A stretch of 60,918 nucleotides of DNA, taken from the NCBI GenBank assembly GCA_017557525.1, contig JAFYYN010000135.1:1-60918 (forward strand), written 5' to 3'. Position 1 is the first letter of the stretch. Every line of letters begins with the position of its first letter. Shown here one piece after another: positions 1 to 8,438 of the stretch. The DNA comes from Lachnospiraceae bacterium. Its GTDB lineage: Bacteria; Bacillota; Clostridia; Lachnospirales; Lachnospiraceae. Position numbers and translations under genes: made by a program. Under the pieces are notes generated by a model that saw nothing but the letters and a program-made list of their open reading frames with translations, made no database searches and was not told the DNA's origin.

Positions 1-237
1 AACGGACCTATGGGCGTATTTGAGAATCCTACTCTTGCAAAGGGAACTATCGCTGTAGCTAAGGCTCTTGCTGAGACAGATGCAACCACTATCATCGGTG
101 GCGGTGATTCTGCAGCAGCTTGCAACCAGTTAGGTTTCGCTGACAAGATGAGCCACATCTCAACAGGTGGCGGAGCTTCTCTTGAATTCCTTGAGGGCAA
201 GGAGCTTCCCGGCGTATACGCAGCTGACGACAAATGA
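1..237 (+). CDS. pgk: phosphoglycerate kinase, C-terminal fragment
   Basis: The frame is open from the first base and ends at TGA 235-237, so only about the last 78 residues are present. The fragment has the ending typical of phosphoglycerate kinase: NGPMGVFE, then the nucleotide-site loop [10 protein letters not shown], then the [14 protein letters not shown] motif that helps bind ADP/ATP phosphates. The enzyme moves phosphate between 1,3-bisphosphoglycerate and ADP in glycolysis, in the cytoplasm. tpiA and gpmI follow on the same strand, as in the glycolytic clusters of many Firmicutes. The assignment is firm; the missing part lies outside the window. Confidence 0.97.
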   Translation, partial: NGPMGVFENPTLAKGTIAVAKALAETDATTIIGGGDSAAACNQLGFADKMSHISTGGGASLEFLEGKELPGVYAADDK

Positions 238-252
238 TATGATACCGAGTGA

Positions 253-397
253 GAAAGTCTATAAGTCTTGCATGCTTGCACGCAAAGACTTAAGGACTTT
301 CGAGCGAACAAACACCGAGAAGAAGCGATTTTTGTAGAAAATCGCGGAATTCGAGGTGATTGCAGGATTGCGAGAGTTGTATACAACGGAGCAATCC
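253..397 (+). other. three-hairpin spacer between pgk and tpiA
   Basis: This 194-bp spacer folds into three inverted repeats. At 253-301 a long imperfect palindrome starts GAAAGTC and ends GACTTTC, with TAAGTCTT pairing near AAAGACTTA. At 325-345 GCGATTTT and AAAATCGC enclose TGTAG. At 365-397 GGATTGC pairs with GCAATCC around the perfect palindrome GTTGTATACAAC (376-387). None is followed by a clear T-run. They may process or stabilise the pgk-tpiA mRNA, or be the remains of a dispersed repeat; the GTAG loop recurs in the elements at 1267-1397 and 39590-39707. Function unknown. Confidence 0.6.
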
Positions 398-431
398 GTG
401 GTATCAAAAGATTAATAAGGAGACCATAAAA

Positions 432-1178
432 ATGGCAAGACGTAAAATAATCGCAGGCAACTGGAAGATGAACATGACACCTTCACAGGCAGTTGCACTT
501 TGCGCAGAGTTAAAGGATCTGGTTAAGTCAGATTCAGTAGATGTAGTTTACTGTGTACCTGCTATTGACATCGTACCCGTTGTTGAGGCAGTTAAGGGCA
601 CAAACGTACAGGTTGGCGCTGAGAACCTTTACATAGAGGACAAGGGCGCTTACACAGGCGAGATTTCAGCTCCCATGCTTGTTGATGCAGGCGTTAAGTA
701 CGTTATTATCGGACATTCAGAGAGACGTGAGTACTTCAAAGAGGATGATGCTTTCCTAAATAAGAAGGTTAAGAAGGCATTTGAGGCTGGTCTTACTCCC
801 ATCCTTTGCTGTGGCGAGACTCTTGAGCAGAGAGAAATGGGCGTTACCATGGACTGGATCCGTCTTCAGATTAAGTCTGACCTTGTAGGCATTACTGCAG
901 ACCAGGTTAAGAAGATGGTTATCGCTTATGAGCCTATCTGGGCTATCGGAACAGGCAAGACTGCTACAACAGAGCAGGCTGAGGAAGTTTGCAAGGGTAT
1001 CCGTGAGTGCATAGCTGAAATTTACGATCAGGCTACAGCTGATGAAGTACGTATCCAGTACGGCGGATCAGTTAACGCAGGAAACGCAGCTGAGCTTTTC
1101 GCACAGCCCGACATCGATGGCGGACTTGTTGGCGGAGCTTCACTTAAGGCTGACTTCGGAAAGATCGTTAACTACTAA
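432..1178 (+). CDS. tpiA: triosephosphate isomerase
   Basis: Interconverts dihydroxyacetone phosphate and glyceraldehyde 3-phosphate in the cytoplasm. The 248-residue product has the family's usual length. It opens with the substrate-binding GNWKMN motif and carries the catalytic His95 in GHSERR, the catalytic Glu167 in [11 protein letters not shown], and the phosphate-binding YGGSVN and GGASLK loops. The frame is open from 360, but the start at 432 is preferred: AAGGAGA (417-423) sits eight bases upstream and [14 protein letters not shown] is the normal N-terminus. It follows pgk on the same strand and ends in a strong terminator, so pgk-tpiA probably form one unit. Confidence 0.97.
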   Translation: MARRKIIAGNWKMNMTPSQAVALCAELKDLVKSDSVDVVYCVPAIDIVPVVEAVKGTNVQVGAENLYIEDKGAYTGEISAPMLVDAGVKYVIIGHSERREYFKEDDAFLNKKVKKAFEAGLTPILCCGETLEQREMGVTMDWIRLQIKSDLVGITADQVKKMVIAYEPIWAIGTGKTATTEQAEEVCKGIRECIAEIYDQATADEVRIQYGGSVNAGNAAELFAQPDIDGGLVGGASLKADFGKIVNY

Positions 1179-1191
1179 TTAATAAAATTTT

Positions 1192-1244
1192 TGGGGGAGG
1201 AGAACATTATATATCATATAAAATGTTTCCTCCCCTGTTTTTCC
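1192..1244 (+). terminator. rho-independent terminator after tpiA
   Basis: A GGGGGAGGAGAACATT arm (from 1193) pairs with AATGTTTCCTCCCC (ending 1234) with one mismatch, and is followed by TGTTTTT. It should end the pgk-tpiA transcript. Confidence 0.85.
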
Positions 1245-1266
1245 TGATATGATGTTGACAGTCAAG

Positions 1267-1397
1267 AGCTTAAAAGGGGTTTTGAGCTTTTGGTTTGGGG
1301 TATCATATGCAACAATTACGTAGTAATTGTTGCAGTCGGTCCGCGCGACGCTTGGCGCGGTCCAATCAATAAAACCTTGAGCGTAGCGAAAGGTTTT
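1267..1397 (+). repeat. GTAG-loop multi-hairpin element, copy 1
   Basis: A row of four hairpins fills the spacer before the lectin gene. AGCTTAAAA-GGGG-TTTTGAGCT lies at 1267-1288. The perfect GCAACAATTAC-GTA-GTAATTGTTGC is at 1309-1333. AGTCGGT follows, then CCGCGC/GCGCGG at 1341-1360. The last is AAAACCTT/AAGGTTTT at 1371-1397, with GCGTAGC in its loop. The order hairpin, AGTCGGTCCGCGC, CTTGGCGCGG, hairpin recurs at 39590-39707 with changed but still paired stems. Only 31 bases separate it from the next start codon, so it is probably transcribed as that gene's leader. Role unknown. Confidence 0.7.
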
Positions 1398-1428
1398 TCC
1401 ATCTTTACGGAGAAAGGGGTACATTTGT

Positions 1429-2262
1429 ATGAAAAAAGCTTTATTTGTTTTTACATTAATTGCTGCACTTGTAATCGGGGGATTTACACCTGCTTCGGCT
1501 AAAGCAAAGAAGAATAAGAATATACCTGACGGTGCACTTTCGTATAACGGACATTATTATTACTACTTTGAGGGAAGTCTCACATGGGAGGAAGCAGAGG
1601 CTGAATGTGAGAAGCTCGGCGGATATTTAGTTGTATTTGCTAATGAAAACGAAGAAAAAGCAGTTTGGGATTATATAAAGGATAAGGGTACACCTGCCTG
1701 GATAGGAGTTTATAACGCCGGTTCAATAGACAGAATTTATCAGACTGTAGATGATGACTGGAAGACATCAAATGGTTCGAAACTGAAATACACTAACTGG
1801 GTAAATGACCAGCCGGATCATCAGAACCATTTTGTCCAAAACACATATGATATGTGGGCAGCTATAGGTAAGCCTGAAGAAGTAGGTTTTCAAATTTTGG
1901 ATGATGAAAAGAGCCTACCATGTTTATGGGGTGACTTTGATGATAATTATTTTGTAAATAACGGTACTATTAAGGGTTATATCTGCGAGTGGCCTGTTTA
2001 CGAGATCAAGGTTGAAACCAAAGAAATTACCGTTAAAAAGGGTAAGAAAACTACCATAAGCTATACTATCATTGATAAAGCCGGAAATACAAAGGTTAAA
2101 GATGCAAAGGCATCACTTAAGTCTTCAAATAAAAAGATCGCAAAGGCTTTAAAATCTGGGAATATAAAGGGCGTTGCCGAAGGTAACTGCACTATAACCC
2201 TGAAATATAAAGGAGCTACCGCAAAGGTAAAGGTAACGGTGACTCCCAAGAAGAAAAAATAG
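1429..2262 (+). CDS. secreted C-type-lectin and Ig-like domain protein
   Basis: A 277-residue exported protein. Residues 1-26 form a signal peptide ending near ASAKA. Residues 38-190 look like a C-type-lectin fold: TWEEAEAECEKLGGYLV, then WIGVY, TNWVNDQPD, LWGDFDD and ICEWP, matching the family's WIG, paired-Cys and Trp positions. Residues 195-277 resemble a bacterial Ig-like (BIG_2) domain with a Lys-rich end. A ligand, probably carbohydrate, is inferred only. RBS AGAAAGGGG stands at 1411-1419. No LPXTG or lipobox is seen, so it is likely released or held on the wall by charge. The gene lies between tpiA and gpmI, an odd place for a surface protein. Confidence 0.8.
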   Translation: MKKALFVFTLIAALVIGGFTPASAKAKKNKNIPDGALSYNGHYYYYFEGSLTWEEAEAECEKLGGYLVVFANENEEKAVWDYIKDKGTPAWIGVYNAGSIDRIYQTVDDDWKTSNGSKLKYTNWVNDQPDHQNHFVQNTYDMWAAIGKPEEVGFQILDDEKSLPCLWGDFDDNYFVNNGTIKGYICEWPVYEIKVETKEITVKKGKKTTISYTIIDKAGNTKVKDAKASLKSSNKKIAKALKSGNIKGVAEGNCTITLKYKGATAKVKVTVTPKKKK

Positions 2263-2294
2263 GAAATAATTTGTTTTAAGGGAGGAAATAAATC

Positions 2295-3857
2295 ATGGCT
2301 AAAAAGCCCACAGTACTATTAATACTCGATGGTTACGGCTTAAATGACAAGACAGAAGGTAATGCCGTAGCTATGGCCAAGACACCTGTTATGGACAGGC
2401 TCATGAAGGAGTATCCTTTTGTAAAGGGTAACGCATCCGGAATGTTCGTAGGACTTCCTGACGGACAGATGGGTAACTCAGAGGTCGGACACCTCAATAT
2501 GGGTGCAGGACGTATCGTATACCAGGATCTTACACGTATCACCAAGGAAATCCAGGATGGTGATTTCTTTAAGAATCCCGAGCTCTTAAGAGCAGTTGAG
2601 AATTGCAAGAAGAACGATTCATCACTTCATCTTTACGGTCTTGTATCAGACGGCGGCGTTCACAGCCACATTACTCATATTTACGGACTCTTAGAGCTTG
2701 CAAAGCGTAACGGACTTTCAAAGGTTTATGTTCACTGCTTCCTTGACGGACGTGACACACCCCCTGCATCAGGCAAGGATTATGTGGCACAGCTCGAGGC
2801 AGAGATGGCTAAGATAGGTGTTGGTGAGGTTGCCAGCGTACAGGGCCGTTACTATGTAATGGACCGTGATAAAAACTGGGACAGAGTAGAAAAGGGCTAT
2901 GCAGCACTTGTATACGGCGAGGGCAATGAGGCTGATTCTGCTACAGGCGGTATCCAGGCTTCATATGACGCAGGCGTTACCGATGAGTTCGTTGTTCCTT
3001 TCGTAGTAAAGAAGAATGGAGCTCCTGTTGCAACAATAAAGGCTAATGACTCAGTTATATTCTTCAACTTCCGTCCCGACCGTGCAAGAGAGATCACTCA
3101 TGCTATGTGTGACGAGCAGTTTGATGGATTTGAGAGAAGAAACGGATTCCTTCCGCTTACATATGTCTGCTTTACAGAGTATGATGTAACCATCAAGAAT
3201 AAGACCGTTGCATTTGAAAAGGTTCAGCTTACAAATACCTTTGGCGAGTATATCTCCAAGTTAGGCTTAAAGCAGGCTCGTATCGCTGAGACAGAGAAAT
3301 ATGCACACGTTACATTCTTCTTTAACGGCGGCGTTGAGGCTCCTAACCCTAATGAAGACAGAATTTTAGTAGATTCACCTAAATATGTACCCACATATGA
3401 TAAGAAGCCTAGAATGAGTGCTTACACAGTATGTGATAAGTTAAGCCAGGCAATTACCAAGAAGGATGAAGACGGAAATGCATATTATGATGTTATTATC
3501 TGCAACTTCGCAAATCCTGATATGGTTGGACATACAGGAGTTATCCCTTCGGCAGTAAAGGCTATTGAAGTAATCGACGAGTGTCTCGGAGAGCTTGAGA
3601 CCTTTATCAAGGAAGTAGACGGAACAATGTTCATCTGTGCTGACCATGGTAACGCAGAGCAGCTCATCGATTATGAGACAGGTGCACCTTTCACAGCACA
3701 TACCACCAATCCTGTTCCTTTCATACTTGTAAACTATAAGGACGGCGTTAAGCTCCGTGAGGGTGGAAAGCTTGCTGATATCATCCCCACCTTACTCGAG
3801 ATCATGGAAATCGAGAAGCCTAAGGAGATGACAGGAGAGTCATTGCTTGTTAAATAA
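2295..3857 (+). CDS. gpmI: 2,3-bisphosphoglycerate-independent phosphoglycerate mutase
   Basis: Interconverts 3- and 2-phosphoglycerate without a bisphosphoglycerate cofactor; it belongs to the alkaline phosphatase superfamily and needs Mn2+. The 520-residue length is usual. Visible motifs are LILDGYG (first metal site), the phosphorylated Ser62 in MGNSEVGH, GLVSDGGVHSH, FLDGRDTPP, RPDRARE, NPDMVGHTG and the metal-binding ADHGNAE. RBS AAGGGAGG (2278-2285) lies about nine bases before ATG. A terminator follows 18 bases after the stop. It completes the lower-glycolysis set with pgk and tpiA, although the lectin gene and its hairpin leader separate it from tpiA. Confidence 0.97.
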   Translation: MAKKPTVLLILDGYGLNDKTEGNAVAMAKTPVMDRLMKEYPFVKGNASGMFVGLPDGQMGNSEVGHLNMGAGRIVYQDLTRITKEIQDGDFFKNPELLRAVENCKKNDSSLHLYGLVSDGGVHSHITHIYGLLELAKRNGLSKVYVHCFLDGRDTPPASGKDYVAQLEAEMAKIGVGEVASVQGRYYVMDRDKNWDRVEKGYAALVYGEGNEADSATGGIQASYDAGVTDEFVVPFVVKKNGAPVATIKANDSVIFFNFRPDRAREITHAMCDEQFDGFERRNGFLPLTYVCFTEYDVTIKNKTVAFEKVQLTNTFGEYISKLGLKQARIAETEKYAHVTFFFNGGVEAPNPNEDRILVDSPKYVPTYDKKPRMSAYTVCDKLSQAITKKDEDGNAYYDVIICNFANPDMVGHTGVIPSAVKAIEVIDECLGELETFIKEVDGTMFICADHGNAEQLIDYETGAPFTAHTTNPVPFILVNYKDGVKLREGGKLADIIPTLLEIMEIEKPKEMTGESLLVK

Positions 3858-3875
3858 ATCCAAATAAAAATTTTA

Positions 3876-3908
3876 GGGGATGGTTTGAAAGCCATCCCCT
3901 TTTGTTTA
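3876..3908 (+). terminator. terminator after gpmI
   Basis: GGGGATGG (3876-3883) pairs perfectly with CCATCCCC (3892-3899) and is followed by TTTTGTTTATTTT. Confidence 0.9.
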
Positions 3909-3970
3909 TTTTGTCTGATGTGATATCATTTTTTGGTTTTTATTTAGTTATATATTTTCAAAAACGAAAA

Positions 3971-4020
3971 TGAAAATCGTTTTCAAAAGTATTGACAACA
4001 AATGATGACGGATGTATAAT
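3971..4020 (+). promoter_or_regulatory. promoter with Fur/Zur-like palindrome
   Basis: TTGACA (3992-3997), a 17-base spacer and TATAAT (4015-4020) form a consensus promoter for the regulator/transporter operon. Just upstream, TGAAAA-TCG-TTTTCA (3971-3985) is a perfect 6-3-6 palindrome, ending six bases before the -35. It is a likely autoregulatory operator for the Fur-family protein encoded next; the assignment is inference. A related sequence precedes the gene at 51239. Nothing else is seen in the 3909-4108 spacer. Confidence 0.75.
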
Positions 4021-4108
4021 TGGGAACGGTTATCGAATTTGCAGTTATTTAACAGATACGTATTTAACTTCAGGATATAATGCGTTTGTATATGAGAAAG
4101 GGTAGTAT

Positions 4109-4573
4109 ATGAATAAGAAGGAAACAGATAATATACAAAACGATAAAAGCAATCAGGGTGCACGCAGTCAGTATAAGACTAAGCAGAAGGAAAGCCTGCT
4201 CGAATATTTTTCTGAGAACGAGGGTAAGCACATTACGGCAAGTGATGTATGTGATCACTTTAAGGGTATGGGGCTTCCTATAGGGCAGTCAACAGTATAC
4301 AGACAGATGGAAAGACTGGTTGATGAGGGTATCCTAAATAAGTATATTATAGATGCCAACAGCCCTGCGTGCTTTGAGTATATGTCTTCGTCAAGTCATG
4401 GTTCCGGGGATGTATGCTTCCATGCAAAATGTGAAAAATGTGGAAAGCTTATACATTTGCACTGTGAGGAGATAAAAGAGATCAGCAAGCATCTGCTCGA
4501 TCATCACGCATTTACACTGGATCCTAAGAGGACAGTATTATATGGGCTGTGTGAGAGCTGTACAAAATCGTGA
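4109..4573 (+). CDS. Fur/Zur-family metal-responsive repressor
   Basis: A 154-residue regulator of the Fur superfamily. Residues 25-88 hold the winged helix, including ITASDVCDHFK and the recognition stretch QSTVYRQMERLVDEG. The second half is the metal-binding dimerisation domain with HAKCEKCGKLIHLHCEE, HLLDHH and the closing CESC; the two CxxC pairs make the structural zinc site. Zinc as the sensed metal (Zur) is inferred from the znuC/znuB-type genes that follow 52 bases later; Fur or PerR roles are less likely but open. The first 24 residues are a charged extension. RBS GAAAGGG (4096-4102). The promoter carries a palindrome, so self-repression is probable. Confidence 0.85.
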   Translation: MNKKETDNIQNDKSNQGARSQYKTKQKESLLEYFSENEGKHITASDVCDHFKGMGLPIGQSTVYRQMERLVDEGILNKYIIDANSPACFEYMSSSSHGSGDVCFHAKCEKCGKLIHLHCEEIKEISKHLLDHHAFTLDPKRTVLYGLCESCTKS

Positions 4574-4625
4574 GCAATAATCAGTATAATACAGCATTAT
4601 AACGAAAAAAATTATCAGGTGGAAA

Positions 4626-5309
4626 ATGTATATAACGGTAAAAAATCTTAGTGTAGGCTACGAGGGTGAAGTAGTAGTCGGAAACATAAATTTCACTGTA
4701 AATAAGGGTGATTACCTCTGTATAGTAGGTGAAAACGGCTCAGGTAAGACCACACTGATGAAAACACTTCTGGGCTTAAGAAAACCCATGAGCGGTGAAA
4801 TCATAATGGGAGATGACCTTAAGAGAAATGAGATAGGTTATCTTCCGCAGCAGACAGTGGTCCAAAAGGATTTTCCGGCATCTGTAAGGGAAATAGTTAT
4901 GTCAGGCTTTCAGGGCAGATGCGGTCTGCGTCCTTTCTATAAAAAGGAAGAAAAAGAAGAAGCTCTTATGAATATGGAGCGTATGGGCATAAAGGACCTG
5001 GCTGATAAGTGTTACAGAGATCTTTCGGGAGGTCAGCAGCAAAGAGTACTTTTAGCTAGAGCCTTATGTGCAACAAGAAAGGTCTTGCTGCTTGATGAAC
5101 CGGTATCAGGACTGGACCCCAAGGTTACTGTCGAGATGTATCAGCTTATAAAAGAGCTTAACAATGAGGGAGTAACGATCATTATGATATCACATGATAT
5201 GGAGGCTGCATCAAAGTATGCAAGCCACATACTTCATATAGGTGATAAACTTTTCTTTGGTTCAAGGAAAGGAGATGAAGAGGCGTGGATAAACTTTTTA
5301 CATATTTAG
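4626..5309 (+). CDS. metal ABC transporter ATPase (ZnuC/AdcC type)
   Basis: A 227-residue ABC ATPase that would power import of zinc or manganese at the membrane. Visible are Walker A GENGSGKTT (about residues 36-44), the Q-loop in IGYLPQQ, signature LSGGQQQR, Walker B VLLLDEP and the switch His in MISHDM. Length and sequence style fit ZnuC/MntB rather than larger ABC families. Its last 25 bases overlap the permease gene, showing coupled translation. RBS CAGGTGG lies just before the ATG. The metal is inferred from the Fur-family neighbour; no periplasmic-type binding protein gene lies in the operon. Confidence 0.88.
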   Translation: MYITVKNLSVGYEGEVVVGNINFTVNKGDYLCIVGENGSGKTTLMKTLLGLRKPMSGEIIMGDDLKRNEIGYLPQQTVVQKDFPASVREIVMSGFQGRCGLRPFYKKEEKEEALMNMERMGIKDLADKCYRDLSGGQQQRVLLARALCATRKVLLLDEPVSGLDPKVTVEMYQLIKELNNEGVTIIMISHDMEAASKYASHILHIGDKLFFGSRKGDEEAWINFLHI

Positions 5310-6118
5310 CATTGCCTATGGTGCAATATGCGCTTATAGTAGGAGTCCTCATAGCTCTCTGCTCATCTCTTTTAGGAGTAACATTAGTTCTTAAGCGTTT
5401 TTCTTTTATAGGGGACGGCCTGTCACATGTGGCTTTTGGAGCAGTAGCGATCGCTTCAGTCATAAATCTTACAAACAAGATGGTACTGGTACTCCCGATA
5501 ACCATAATAAGCGCGATACTCCTTTTGTGGACGGGACAGAACAAAAAGATCAAGGGTGATGCCGCTATAGCAATGATCTCTGTGGGTGCGCTTGCTTTTG
5601 GATACCTTTTGATCAATCAATTCGGTACCTCGGCAAACCTTTCGGGGGACGTATGCAGCACTTTGTTCGGTTCGACATCTATCATAACCTTAAAATCCTC
5701 TGAGGTATGGCTCTGCCTGATCCTATCGATTATAGTTATCATAATATTTATATTATTTTACAATAAGATCTTTGCAGTCACATTTGATGAAAATTTTGCA
5801 AGAGCCACAGGGACAAGAGCATCTGCCTACAATCTGCTGATAGCAGTGATAATCGCGGTAATAATAGTGCTAGCCATGAATCTTGTAGGATCGCTACTCA
5901 TCTCAGCACTTGTTATATTCCCGGCGTTATCTGCCATGAGGATATTTAAAAACTTTAAGCAGGTAACCATCAGCTCCTGTATTATTTCTGTGGTCTGTGC
6001 ATTTTTAGGCATAATAATTTCCATTATTGCCGGGACTCCTGTGGGCTCAACGATAGTAGTTGCCGATGTTGTGGGCTTTCTTATCTGTTCTGCAGTGGGA
6101 ATGATATTAAAAAGATAA
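5285..6118 (+). CDS. metal ABC transporter permease (ZnuB type)
   Basis: A 277-residue integral membrane protein with about eight hydrophobic segments and the family stretch LGVTLVLKRFSFIGDGLSHVAFG near the N-terminus, typical of the ABC-3 (ZnuB/MntC) family. Other typical parts are GDAAIAMIS and LVGSLLISALVIFPALSA. Translation starts at GTG 5285, inside the ATPase gene, with GGAG at 5270-5273. It would form the zinc or manganese channel. The operon stops here, about 10 bases before the next promoter, and lacks the substrate-binding lipoprotein, which must be encoded elsewhere if the system is complete. Confidence 0.88.
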   Translation: MDKLFTYLALPMVQYALIVGVLIALCSSLLGVTLVLKRFSFIGDGLSHVAFGAVAIASVINLTNKMVLVLPITIISAILLLWTGQNKKIKGDAAIAMISVGALAFGYLLINQFGTSANLSGDVCSTLFGSTSIITLKSSEVWLCLILSIIVIIIFILFYNKIFAVTFDENFARATGTRASAYNLLIAVIIAVIIVLAMNLVGSLLISALVIFPALSAMRIFKNFKQVTISSCIISVVCAFLGIIISIIAGTPVGSTIVVADVVGFLICSAVGMILKR

Positions 6119-6127
6119 AAAAAACAT

Positions 6128-6156
6128 TTGACTAGAATATACTAATATGATATAAG
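6128..6156 (+). promoter_or_regulatory. promoter of buk-pta operon
   Basis: TTGACT (6128-6133), 17 bases, TATAAG (6151-6156). A leader of roughly 75 bases precedes buk, with GTCGGAGGA as RBS about eight bases before the start. Confidence 0.75.
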
Positions 6157-6238
6157 AATATTTTAATGAGGTAAAAAGAAAAACGAAGGAAAGAATAGTG
6201 TTGGGGGACAATATATTTCCTGTCGGAGGACTTAGAAA

Positions 6239-7360
6239 ATGAGTGAGAATGAAAAAAAGTACAAATTACTGATCATTAATCCGGGCTCAACCTCTACAAA
6301 GGTGAGCCTTTTTGAAAATGAGAAATCTCTGTTTGAGCACAGCCTTTTCCATGATGCACCTGTGCTGCTTAAATATCCTCATGTAAATGATCAGATGCCT
6401 TTCAGATACCAGGTTATAATGGATATGTTAAAGGATGAGGGAGTTGACCCTAAGGATATCGACGTATTTGTGGGACGTGGCGGCAGTGCATGTACTCAGC
6501 CCGGCGGAGTGACAACCGTTGATGAAAAGCTCTATGACGATACAGTAGCTGCAGTTGGTGGTAGTGAGCATCCCGCAAAGCTTGGTGTTATGCTTGCATG
6601 GCAATTCTCAAAGGAATTTGGAAAGCCTGCATATACCCTTAACCCTACAAATGTTGATGAGTACTGTGATTATGCACGCCTTACAGGTATAAAGGGAGTT
6701 TACCGAGTATCGCATTCCCATGTTTTAAATCAGAAAGCAGTAGCCGCTGAGCACGCAAAGAAGCTTGGGAAACGTTATGAGGACTGCAACTTTATAGTTG
6801 CCCATATAGATGGCGGTATCACTGTAAGTGCACATGAAAAGGGCCGCATGGTTGACGGAAACATGGGCGCAGACGGAGAGGGAGCATTTACCCCCACACG
6901 TATCGGCTCGGTACCTGTACTGGCTATGCTTGATTATCTGGATACTCATTCGATAAAGGATGCAAAGCTTTTATGTGCTAGATCGGGCGGTTTTGTAAGT
7001 CTGTTTGGTACCTCTGATTCCGATAAGATCCATGCTCTTGTAGATGCAGGAGATAAAAAGGCTACACTTATCTGGAACACAATGATCTACCAGATCTGTA
7101 AGATGATAGGTGAGATGAGTGCGGTACTCTGCGGTAAGGTTGACGGCATACTGCTTACAGGCGGTCTTATGAGATTTGACGATGTAAGAGCCGGTATAGA
7201 GAAACGCTGTGGGTTTATAGCACCAGTAAGTGTTTACCCAGGAGAGCTGGAGCAGGAAGCCCTGGCTTATGCAGTGCTTGATGTATTAAGAGGCGAGGCA
7301 AGTGCTAGAAAATACTCAGGTAAGAATGTCTGGGATGGTTTCGAAGGACTTGACCTGTAA
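6239..7360 (+). CDS. buk: butyrate kinase
   Basis: Converts butyryl phosphate and ADP to butyrate and ATP, the last energy-yielding step of one butyrate route. The 373-residue protein belongs to the acetate/butyrate kinase family: N-terminal LLIINPGSTSTKVSLFE, the Buk-type VGRGGSACTQPGG, HSHVLNQKAVAAEHAKKLGK, IVAHIDGGITVSAHE, MGADGEGAFTPTR and GILLTGGLMRFDD. The HALNQK-like motif and the length separate it from AckA (about 400 residues). RBS GTCGGAGGA. The next gene, 68 bases on, encodes a Pta-family transacylase that could supply its acyl phosphate. Branched-chain acyl phosphates are possible substrates for this family too. Confidence 0.93.
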   Translation: MSENEKKYKLLIINPGSTSTKVSLFENEKSLFEHSLFHDAPVLLKYPHVNDQMPFRYQVIMDMLKDEGVDPKDIDVFVGRGGSACTQPGGVTTVDEKLYDDTVAAVGGSEHPAKLGVMLAWQFSKEFGKPAYTLNPTNVDEYCDYARLTGIKGVYRVSHSHVLNQKAVAAEHAKKLGKRYEDCNFIVAHIDGGITVSAHEKGRMVDGNMGADGEGAFTPTRIGSVPVLAMLDYLDTHSIKDAKLLCARSGGFVSLFGTSDSDKIHALVDAGDKKATLIWNTMIYQICKMIGEMSAVLCGKVDGILLTGGLMRFDDVRAGIEKRCGFIAPVSVYPGELEQEALAYAVLDVLRGEASARKYSGKNVWDGFEGLDL

Positions 7361-7428
7361 AATACCTTTTAGATTACAAGATATGTTAATCTTTGATAAA
7401 TCAAAAGAATGAAAGGACGGACAATATT

Positions 7429-8421
7429 ATGAGCATGGTTGAAGATATCAGGAAAAAGGCTAAAAGTAAAGTCATGACTATAGTGCTCCCCGAGGGAGAC
7501 GAGCCCCGTACAGTCCAGGCCGCAAAGATCATAAAGGATGAGGGTCTTGCTAAGCCTGTTTTACTTGGGAAAAAGGAAGCAATTGAAAAAACTGCCAAGG
7601 ATACAAATACTGATATCAGTGGAATAGAGATCATAGATCCTGTAAACAGCCCCAAGTCCCTTGATTACGCAAAGGAGCTTTTTGAGCTTCGTAAAAATAA
7701 GGGAATAACCAAAGAGGATGCGGTAAAGCTGGTACTTGACGTTATGTACTACGGTATCATGATGGTAAAGACAGGGGATGCCGACGGACTTGTATCAGGT
7801 GCCGTACATACAACAGGCGATATGCTTAGACCTGCACTTCAGCTGATAAAGACAAAACCCGGCATCAAGGTAGTTTCATCAAGCTTCCTTATGGACTGTC
7901 CCAATAAAAATCTGGGACATAACGGTCTTTTAGTATATGCTGACTGCGTTGTAATGCCCAATCCCACAGCCGATGAGCTGGCAGAGATCGGTATTTCTGC
8001 TGCAGATACCGCAAAGAGACTCTGCGGTATTGAGGAGCCCAAGGTTGCATTCCTTTCATTCTCCACAAAGGGCAGCGCAAAGCATGAGCTGGTAACAAAG
8101 GTACAGCAGGCAGTAGCAAAGGCTCATGAGCTGGCTCCGGACCTTTGTCTTGACGGTGAGATGCAGTTTGATGCCGCACTTGTACCTGAGATTGGAGCAT
8201 CCAAGGCACCCGGCAGTCCCGTGGCAGGACATGCAAACGTACTTATATTCCCTGATCTTCAGGCAGGTAACATCGGCTACAAGATTACCCAGAGGATAGG
8301 CGGAGCAGAGTGCTTTGCAGTACTTCAGGGACTTGCTAAGCCCTGTAACGATCTTTCGAGAGGCTGCTCGGTAGAGGATATAGTAAATACTGTAGCATTT
8401 ACAGCTGTTCAGGCACAGTAA
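7429..8421 (+). CDS. pta: phosphate acetyl/butyryltransferase (Pta family)
   Basis: A 330-residue transacylase that swaps CoA for phosphate on acetyl-CoA or butyryl-CoA. Sequence features are those of Pta rather than classical Ptb: PEGDEPRTVQAA, DADGLVSGAVHTTGDMLRPAL, KVVSSSFLMDC, ADCVVMPNPTADELAEI, FSTKGSAKHE, GELQFDAAL-like DGEMQFDAAL, and AECFAVLQGLAKPCNDLSRGCS. The frame is open from 7393 but ATG 7429 has GAAAGGACGG at 7411-7420 and gives the usual N-terminus. It is co-transcribed with buk, so butyryl-CoA may be a substrate, or the cell may use one enzyme for both acids; no ackA is seen in the window. Confidence 0.85.
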   Translation: MSMVEDIRKKAKSKVMTIVLPEGDEPRTVQAAKIIKDEGLAKPVLLGKKEAIEKTAKDTNTDISGIEIIDPVNSPKSLDYAKELFELRKNKGITKEDAVKLVLDVMYYGIMMVKTGDADGLVSGAVHTTGDMLRPALQLIKTKPGIKVVSSSFLMDCPNKNLGHNGLLVYADCVVMPNPTADELAEIGISAADTAKRLCGIEEPKVAFLSFSTKGSAKHELVTKVQQAVAKAHELAPDLCLDGEMQFDAALVPEIGASKAPGSPVAGHANVLIFPDLQAGNIGYKITQRIGGAECFAVLQGLAKPCNDLSRGCSVEDIVNTVAFTAVQAQ

Positions 8422-8438
8422 ATTAATAACGAAAATTT

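Noticed and set aside
360-431. Upstream extension of tpiA
   Set aside because: The added residues are not part of the family and cross the third hairpin of the spacer; ATG 432 has a strong RBS.
1179-1424. 81-codon minus-strand frame in the spacer after tpiA
   Set aside because: It runs entirely across a terminator and the multi-hairpin element, has no RBS or family resemblance, and its codons mirror the palindromes.
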